Below, piece after piece: positions 55,600 through 64,000 of a DNA stretch of 64,000 bases. Source of the stretch: Geosiphon pyriformis. Taxonomy: Eukaryota > Glomeromycota > Glomeromycetes > Archaeosporales > Geosiphonaceae. Within the stretch, counting starts at the first letter, position 1. Each line of letters begins with the position of its first letter. Made by a program: the position numbers and the translations under genes. The stretch is taken from NCBI GenBank assembly GCA_016748015.1, contig JAAOMT010000193.1, positions 222,205 to 286,204 of the forward strand, read 5' to 3'. A model generated the notes under the pieces. That model worked only from the letters and a program-made list of their open reading frames with translations, did no database searches and was not told where the DNA came from.

Positions 55600-58500
55600 T
55601 ATATGACTAGTCATTTGAATTAGATAAAACAATACTATACATCTATACAAATATTAATATTATCATTTAAACTGAAAAAAGACATATTTTGTACTTAGTA
55701 AAGCTAATTGCAAAAAACTCAATAATATCAAGCAATTAAATCATTTATTTAACAATACAGCTATTATATTATAAAATAAGTCTAATATTAACTTACTATT
55801 TTTGATCAATTCAGTTTTTTTTATATTTATTTTTTATCTAGATTTTACAAATTATATTTTTAATTAATGCAATTTTACCAGCTATCTAATATATTTAACA
55901 ACAGCTAAAACAATTTTATTTCTTTTATCAAGAGCTATAACAGTCTTTATGTATTATTTTCTCGACACAAATTTTTTGCAAACTACTACATACAAGTTTA
56001 TATCTAATAAACACATAAAAAAAGTCTTTAAAACAGTAAAAGTAGAAAAAATATAAGTACTAACTAATAAATTTCACTATTTAGAAGTCTTTGCTAAAAT
56101 ATTTTTGCAAACACTATTATTTTTAATATAATTAAAGACATAATTTAATAGCTCTATTTTATTATACAACAAATACAATATATTTAAATATATTCTGTTA
56201 TATAATTTTTTCTTAACTGCTATTAACAATCATTTATGTATAATTTTTATTAAGTATATATACAGATTAGTAAACTTTCCATTAATAAACTTAAAAAACA
56301 TATGTGAATTCAAATGTTATGCTTTCACAGTAACCAATTAATTTATTTTTAATTAATCTATCCAAAATCACATTATAATTAAAACCAGTTTTCCAACAAG
56401 TACAACAAATAGACTAAAACAAATTATGAATAAAATAACAAATATTGTTAAATACAATTGTGTTTTTAATTATTAAAAAATGTTTGTGTATACCAATTGA
56501 CAAAAAAAAAAGAAGAATAAGTAGTTTTATCTGTTATTATATTAACTTTAATATTGTTCAAAACTTCTAAATAATTTTTAACTTTAATTCATTTAATTAA
56601 AAAATTTTTGTCCTTAATTAAATTGGCAATATATTTTTTTTTCACTTAATATTAATTATAAAAGTCTGATACAGCAAATAAAGTCTTAAACACACATGTA
56701 TTAATAATAATTTGTCTATTTGGATGTAAAATTACAACACAAAAAGATAGAATATATTTCAAAAATAAAGTAACAGTCTGTAATTCAGCTATAATAGAAA
56801 ACAAAAACTCATATATCTTAATATTAATACTTATATTTACAGCAAAAAAATAAGCCATAGTTCTACTGGCAACTTCTATAAAACCAGTATTTTTTAAAGA
56901 TCTATTTATATAAATCTTAATAATATCTAATCAAATTTTATGTTAATATTTTTGCACATTAAAAAACTCTCTAAAATTCAGAATATTCAAGCCAAGTAAT
57001 TTGCCAATACAAACAGATTCATTATTATTAAGAAGTTATTATCACTTAAAAATTTTGACACTAGTTCAAACCAATAAGACATAAAACTTTTAAAATTCAA
57101 TATTTTTCACCAATAAAACATTTTTTAATTTATTATATTGCTTTTTTTGTCCAAAAGTCTGTTATTAAATACAATTTCAAATTTTCTTAAAAATTAAATT
57201 AAACTATAGTACAAAAACTTTTCTAAAATGTTTAATATTAGAAACTTATTAGGATTAGAAAATATATTAAGCAAATTATTCTTTAAAAATAAATTATTGT
57301 CCAAAAAAATTTTTATCACTTCAGCCAAAAAATTGTTTATTGGATTAACACATAACTTGACAGAAAATTACAAAAGATTCAAAAAAACCTATCTTAGAAC
57401 CTACAAATTTAAGAATCAATAATCAAACAAACTCCTAAAAATACTTAAAATATTAAAAAAAACAATAATTAAAGCCAATTTACTTTCAAACTGTATTTGT
57501 TCAAAGGACTTTAAACTATACAAAAAAAAATAGTGCAAAGCTTTATTAAAAAAGTTTTATAACAAATTGGTTTTAGCTTTAAAATTTTTTCTAATTACTA
57601 TATCTCATTTATAATACATATTTAATGATATAAAACTAAACTATAACTAATAACTAACTATAAATTACAAAACAGCTAATACTAAATAAGAGAACTGCTT
57701 ATCTGTAATTATTTTTTTAATATTATATTGGCAAAAAATTTAACATTAAAGTAAGCTTAAGCTAAACTAAACTTAGAAATATCTTCAGTTGATAAAAAAA
57801 TTCCAAAATATTTGTGTAATTTACATTTTTTTACAATTGAAATCAACAATTTATTAATTATAAATAATGTATTTTTGAAACTCTGATTAATAAAAATGAT
57901 TACAGTTTTCTCATTATTAATTAAAATATTGTTGATATTAAAAAACTCATTAACAATATTTAAATTGTATTAAATAGAAGTTTAATTATTTTTAAATTAA
58001 ATTGTGTTATTAATAAAAATATTTACAGCAAAAAAAAATGTTTTTTTTTACCTTTTTTTATTTTGCCAGTTTTGATCACAAATTTAATATTAATTTAATA
58101 TTTACACAAGTGTTTATGTTTTTTAACTTTACACAAAAAAAAATTATAAAAAATTCTCTAAAAAAAAATTTTATTTTAGTCTAATTTATTATGTATTCTA
58201 TAATTATTAAAGAACCCAAATTCTGTTATTACTTTATTAATTCTGTTTCCTTATATGTTGCCAAAAATCCCAATAAACTGGCTACATATTTTAATATATT
58301 ACAAGCTAATCCTTAGATAAAACTATCTTACTAAATTATAAGCTTTGTACATATCTTGTAAAACCAATCAAAGCTTCTTATTTTTTTTCAGAACATTTTT
58401 AATAACCAACTTAATAAAATAAGAGACTGAATTAATGCATTCTTTAATATTAAAAAGTTATTATCACAAAAAACATTGAATTTGCTACATATTAAGAAAA

Positions 58501-60480
58501 TTTAATTAAAAAAATTTTAAACAAAATTTTTTTAACTGTTTTAATTAATGCTATAGATTAAGTATTAATTGAGATATTATCTTATTTATAAGACTTAAGG
58601 ATTATTAAAACTTAGGTTCTCTTTTAAAAAACTGAAATATTGCTTAATAATAAACAAAAATTTAATAAAACCAAAAAGCACTTTATAATAATATTACTAT
58701 TATGCTTCTAAAACTTATTTAATATTTCAAACAAATTAATAACTTTGCTATTAAGTAAACTATTAACCACCTAAACCAGTTTTTTTATGTTAACTTTTTT
58801 TATTATATTAGAAAAAACATTATTATTTATATAATTTAAAAGCATATATTGATAAAACCAAAAATCAGACATTTTTAAAAGCACAGATTGCTTATTTGTT
58901 TATTTTTTTATAAATTTATTAATTTTAAGCTTTATTTTGTCCAATTCTATAATTAATTTATTTTTAACCACTAAATAATCCAAAACAATTTTGTAAAAAG
59001 ACTGCTTCAGAATACTTTTTATTATACACTTCTTGTTAAAGCAAAAATTCTCTATATATTATTTAATTGTTTTCTTAATAAAAGTATTTTTAATTACTTT
59101 TAATTTGTAATACTTAAATTTTTTATATCTTTTTTTGACTATTAATAAATGTTTAATAACTTTTATTATTTTTATATTATCTTGAATTATACTAATAATC
59201 TTAAAAATTTTAGTATTATTAATAATTGACCAAATTTTGGCAAGACATTTAAATTCTAAAAAATTTTTAAAGTTCAATTTTTTAATAATTTTAGCAATGA
59301 GCAGCTTTAATTTAAAGAATTTTAATAACTGAAACAATTATATTTACTATACCAATATCTAAAAAATACTATATTAGCAGAATGTACCAAAACTTATTTC
59401 AGCATCTCTTATATTGTATTCAAGTTACCAAAAATTTTTGCTTTTTTAAACATATTTAATATTGCCAATAGTTTAACAGGAAAACATTTACAAAAGCACA
59501 TTTACTTAATCTTATTTATATCTTTACTTTTAAATTTCTATTAATTTTTATTGGCTTGTTTATAAATACTATTAAGACAAACATCTAAAAAATCATTTAA
59601 CCCAATTGTAATTAAAACTGTCTTGTAATCTGTATAAAAGAACTTAAACATAATATTAACTCTGTGGTTTGTAATTGTAAATAACAGGTTATTATTTACA
59701 AAAATGTAGTTTATGACTTTTTCAATGTTTTTAGAATTGTTTTAAGTAAAAATTTTAACTAAATAATATCTATTAAAAGAATTAACCAAATCCAAATCTA
59801 AACAAAATTTAAAACTCACATTTTTTTTGGATCTATTCTTATTGAAATTTTCATTCAAGACTACAAAAATACTGAAATTAACTAATTTAGCAATAAAAGC
59901 ATTAATTTTTAATATTTGCCTAAATTTAGCTTCAATAAAAGCATTAATATACAAACTCAAAACCACAACAAAAATTTTGTTCTTAAATAAAAAACAAATT
60001 TAAATATCTTTATTCAGAATCTTATTAATCTTCAAAATATAATAAGTCAAAAACTATTCATAATTACTGTCACATCAATACCAAAAAAACATTTGTCTAA
60101 ATTAGATATCAAACTTTATTAAACTTATTTATAATTTAAGACTTAACACTAGGCTTTAATTTCATCTTTATTATAATAAAAATTATGTTATCTGAGTTTA
60201 TATACTAACAAACAACATTTTTTTGTCTAATAAAAACATTAATATTCTAAATATTGTATATAATAATTCTAAAATAACTTGTTTATTGATAAAAAAAGTA
60301 TTTAAGCCTAATCTAATATTCTTTATTTTGGTTAACAAATCTATAATCATATTTAACAGATTGTTTATATTGTTTTTTAACTTATAAATAACCAACAGAT
60401 TAAAAAATTCTGTTTTTATAATAGTCTTATTATTAATAGTTATATTTAAACTCTTACTTATTATTATATCTATCTCTTAA
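55600..60480 (-). pseudogene. AT-shifted relic of LINE ORF2 (endonuclease, RT, RNase H)
   Basis: Minus strand, right to left: endonuclease (open pieces 60198-60395 and 59742-59966, the latter with FVVLNENFNKNRS, matching VILGGNFNEDGS, and FKFCLDLDLVNS matching FKKCLDLGLINS); linker and RT start (59337-58600: FYKIVLDYLVVKNKLIIELD matches FRKIVLDHLVVDDKLILEPE, and CFLVLLNFCLLL matches MLLVLLNFCLSS); RT core (about 58140-58000: LCKVKKHKHLCKY matches LCEVKRQESVCGY, then HFFLL-stop-IFLLIT for FFAAGAFVDDT, so the active site is lost); and RNase H (56652-56858: SIIAELQTVTLFLKYI matches STLAELQAVALALECV). The layout equals the ORF2 at 46794-51482, but the A+T content is near 80-85%. Confidence 0.75.
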
Positions 60481-61027
60481 TTTTGTGATAAAAAAGTTAT
60501 CAACAACTAATATTCAGAATTAGACTAGAAAACCATTGGCCCAAGTACATTCAACTTCTTAGTTAATTTATTAATTTGTTTTATAAGATTGATAAAATTG
60601 TACTTAAGAACAGTAAACTTATTACTTAATTTTAATGTAATTAATAGAAAATTTTTTTTTTTAAAAAAGAACCAGTTTTTAAAAAACTATTTTGTATAAG
60701 AAAAAAAAAGTAAAGAATTAGCAACAACTTAAATCCAAGTTTTACTACTAAATAAAACTGAATAAACTATTAAAGTTTGTTTTTTTCTTATATATATTGA
60801 TAAATTGTATTTGATTTTGAGAAAAAACTGGTTTTTTATTGTAATTACTTGAATATTTACTATTAAAGCACATAATAAAAACATGACCAAATTGTTTATA
60901 CTAAGTACAAACAGCTAATAATAAGCCAATCCAGTGCAATTTTACACTCTTAAAAACTAAAATAAAACTAATAACAGCTTTTTTTAATATTTTATTAACA
61001 AAACAAATAGTTATATATCTGTTATAT
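60481..61027 (-). pseudogene. LINE relic ORF1, C-terminal part with zinc knuckle remnant
   Basis: Continues ORF1 on the far side of the solo LTR. The minus strand reads FKSVKLHWIGLLLAVCT, stop, YKQFGHVFIMC, i.e. the C-x2-C-x3-G-H-x4-C knuckle with the second Cys position changed, followed by NQIQFINIYKKK. The same order (knuckle, then RL-x-x-IYAKRSAP) is seen in the ORF1 at 46156-46300. Confidence 0.6.
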
Positions 61028-61888
61028 TATTACAAGTAATTATTTGGAATGTTAAAACAAATAACAAATCCATAACTTGGTGCTCAATAATTGGTAATTT
61101 GGTAATTTCTGAAAGTTTTAATTAAGTCTTTTGTATAATAAACAAAAATTCAATTAATAGTTTCTTCTGTGAATTTTTTTTTTAGTATGATAACTGGTTT
61201 ATTTTGACAGTCATGCTTTTCTGATAAGCTAATCTTAAATTTCTACTCTTTGTTTTCTGGTTTTTTACAAAACTATTATTGAAATCAAATATTTAGTACT
61301 TAATTTTTTTAATCAATTAATAAACAACAAAGAAACAAAACAAAAAAAACAAAATAAAAAATTAGTATTCTATCAATAGCTATAATTAAAAGCTATTGAT
61401 TTAATGTGGTTAAATATTGAATTTTATCAACATAGATTGTTGATAGTATAAAAGTAATTAATATTTTTTAATCAAGTAATAATAATATAAATTAAATAAT
61501 AATTAGATATTTTATTAATAGTAATATAATTCTGTTTTAAGTTATAAAAAACTATTTTTTAAAAAAAAGGTAAGAATAAGTAGTTATAGCTAACTACTGT
61601 TCTATCTAAATTGAATAAATTTTTTCTGCTTTTAATATTCTTATTATATATACATAATTTGTGTTATACAAAATTCCTTGAAATACTGCAATTTCTTGAA
61701 AAAAATTCTAGAATTCTGCAATTCTGCAATTCTGCAATTTTGTAATTCTGTAATTTCTTAAAAAAAATCCTAAAATTCTGGAATCCTCTAATTTTCTAAG
61801 AAGAATTCTGGAATTCTCTTTTTTACTATGCATATTTTTAATTGGCTATTTTACCTATTATTATAATTCCTAATTTTTATGAGTAACA
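61028..61888 (-). repeat. Solo LTR (861 bp) inserted in the LINE relic ORF1
   Basis: Plus-strand ends TATTACAAGTAATTATTTGG (terminal TG now TA) and ...TTTATGAGTAACA. On the minus strand it starts TGTTACTCATAAAAA like element 1. Exact ATAT flanks it on both sides (61024-61027 and 61889-61892). U3 (about 61670-61815 on the plus strand) carries the GGAATTCTG-type repeats. It contains the shared ACAAATCCATAACTTGGTGC segment (about 61060). Confidence 0.87.
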
Positions 61889-63210
61889 ATATCTATATAT
61901 GTTTAAATTATGGTCAACAGAACAAGTTTTTTTATTATATAATGCCAATAAATCAAAAAAATTCTGAGCAGTAGTGCCAATTAGTAAAATATATAGCAAA
62001 ATTTAATGCAAATTCTTAAACATTCATGTTTTTTTATCATCAATAGTTTTGGTTATACACATAAATTTTTTTTTATGATAACTTATTACTTAATTGCAAC
62101 CAAATTACCAATGTCAACAGTTTCAAATTCAATCAAAATCTTTTGTTAAAAACCAATAAATTGTATCTTAATTAATATAATTTTACTAAACTTAAAAAAA
62201 ACTGATTTTACAGCCAATTTCAGAAAATTGGCTTGAAATTTTCTTGACTATTATTTCTTAATCTGTATAACTACTAATTTTTTTAATATTATTATTAACC
62301 AAAATTTTCTTACAAATTGTCATGTCTTTAGCTTTTTTTAAATTTGATTCCAATATAAAAATAATTTAATAATTCCTAAAACTTTTAAGGAAATAAACAT
62401 TTTTTTTAAAACCATCAATACAATAAAATTTTTTTTCATATTTAACAATTTATTTTTAGATATTTTGTTAAACACAACAAATAACTTAATATCTAATATA
62501 AAAAATTTAATTGGCTTAAAATTCTTTTTTTTCAAAACACATAATATAATTGCTGACAAATGTTTGACACCAAAAAACTTAGAATCCAAAATATTAAAAT
62601 ATTGTTAGCATTATTACTTAGGTTATTAAAGAATATTTTTTTTAGTTGGCTATTTAAAACATATATTTTGGTGTATGTTCTTTTGAATGTAGTATTATTT
62701 ATTGTATTATTAATCTCTGAAATATTTAAATTTGTATAGCTGGTCTTTTTTGCAATTTTATTTTTCATATTTTCCAGATCTAAGATTTTACTAACACTGT
62801 TCATTTTATTGTTTATTTTACTGTTTCAAGATCTCATAAATTTAATACTTTTGGTTTTTATATCTGCAAAACTTAAAAAACCAATAGACAACTTAACTAT
62901 ATTGCTAACAATAATAGACTTCTTTGGTTTTTTATATAACATGTTATGTAAGTAAACACTTTCCAAATGCTTATTTTTGACTTTAGACTGGGTTTTTAAC
63001 TTAGTTAAACCAAATACTAATTTACTAGCAGAAGAGTCTATTGGTTTTATAGCCATAAACAAAGGTGTATTTAAAGAAATAACTGTAAAACTAAAGAAAA
63101 AAAAAATAAGAAAAATCATTTTTTTGGTATATTTTAGCTTTTATTACGATCAAAAAATTAACAAAAGAAAGATTTCAATAGTTTTATTAACTTTTTTTAT
63201 GCTTTAAATA
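61889..63210 (-). pseudogene. LINE relic ORF1, N-terminal part
   Basis: Open pieces on the minus strand: 62826-63119 (SSASKLVFGLTKLKTQSKVK, NKHLESVYLHNMLYKKPKKS), 62532-62804 (LDLENMKNKIAKKTSYTNLN, then TYTKIYVLNSQLKK) and 62338-62589 (DSKFFGVKHLSAIILCVLKK, then FKPIKFFILDIKLFVVFNK). They follow the ORF1 plan of the LINE at 45000 (basic N-terminus, S-x-DME segment, KSFTLDIDLVVV near 45440). Between 62338 and 61889 the similarity continues with stops (LLYILLIGTTAQNFFDLL, matching LLYTLPMGTTAHDLxDFI at 45940-45990). All strongly A/T-shifted. Confidence 0.72.
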
Positions 63211-64000
63211 TCTGCTATTAATTAATAATATTTTTAAATATGTTATTTTAATAATAATAATTATAAGTTAAAATAGTAATTTTTATTTACAATAAAATAA
63301 ATTTAATATAAAAATAAAAATAGTTTTCAAGTTTTTGGTTGTTTAATTACAAAATGTTTTGTTATTTTTCTATTTGAATAATATTATATACAAAAAAAAG
63401 TTTGTAAAGTTAACATAATTCATAAAATAAATTTGAAAATAGCAATTATACCAAAAATAACAAGTTTAATAATATTAAATTAAAGAATAAAGTTGCAATT
63501 TTTTTAATTACTTAAGTTTAATTAATAATATAAAATTTTTTTACATTTTTTATTAATAATCAACATATATATAATATATTAAAAATATTTTATTTAAAAT
63601 ATTTTATTGTTTTAACTAATTTAGATAACTGGCTACATGCAAACAAAACATAATCAAATTTTGTTTTTTTATAAAATTGTTAGTATTAATATTTTAAACT
63701 TAAAACTATTACAAATTAAAATAGGCATTTCATGTTATTTATACTGAAAATAATGTGTTATTTAAAAAATCTGGAGTAAAAAATTCAGTCATTAACAGCT
63801 AAAAAAATAAAATAAAAAAGCTATTTGTTTTGAATAAAATACTTTTTTAATTCCGAAAATATAAAAAAACAAAGATAAGCATGACAAATTTGAAAATTAA
63901 GATAGATTTAAGCAAATAATAACATAATTAAACATCAGTACATTTAATATGGGATGTTTAAAAGTCTAAACTTGCATTATAGATAATTGCTCCTCTGGCA
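63211..64000. other. AT-rich end of the window, nothing recognised
   Basis: About 790 bases of AT-rich DNA beyond the LINE relic. No frame or motif found. Confidence 0.6.

Overview
The window looks like nuclear DNA of an arbuscular mycorrhizal fungus, most likely Rhizophagus or a close relative (Glomeromycota). This is inferred from very AT-rich DNA full of retroelements, from fragments of the Kelch, BTB and Sel1 families that are expanded in these fungi, from short GT-AG introns, and from LINE polyproteins of the type I associate with Rhizophagus. I saw no intact, clearly functional cellular gene. Almost everything identifiable is a mobile element or its relic.

Layout. 1-557: relic of a LINE RNase H. 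558-14938: a minus-strand Ty3/gypsy element (element 2; only its 3' half survives) inserted in that LINE. Its 3' LTR is split by a complete plus-strand Ty3/gypsy element (element 1, 810-11612, 771-bp LTRs, 4-bp target duplication GCAT). Element 1 carries two Cys-rich modules and a dUTPase domain between protease and reverse transcriptase (RT), and its RT is split by a solo LTR. 14939-23528: another minus-strand Ty3/gypsy element (element 3) with its own nested solo LTR. 23628-25218: a 5'-truncated, multi-exon membrane Kelch gene, followed on the minus strand by fragments resembling splicing factor PRP4. 25923-31147: AT-rich DNA with nothing I can name. 31148-32930: two 725-bp direct copies flanking a BTB exon pair and a 20-N gap. 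33430-33710: Sel1-repeat relic. 33711-41239: AT-rich, nothing recognised. 41240-43471: a pogo/Tigger-like DNA transposon. 43480-44860: minus-strand LINE RT relic. 44868-51624: a GC-richer, nearly full-length LINE with poly(A). 51640-63210: strongly AT-shifted LINE relics on both strands, one interrupted by a solo LTR. 63211-64000: AT-rich, empty.

The common thread is mutation by C-to-T/G-to-A transitions. Premature stops fall mostly where CAG, CAA or TGG is expected, and catalytic residues of five enzyme types are changed in ways a single G-to-A change explains. The two 725-bp copies differ by 18 substitutions and no indel; in 15 of these copy 2 has T/A where copy 1 has C/G, mostly in CpA/TpG context. 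This resembles repeat-induced point mutation (RIP) or deamination of methylated C, and it would explain how the GC-richer LINE type becomes the 80-90% AT 'desert' around it. Family assignments were made by eye from motifs and remembered families, without database searches.
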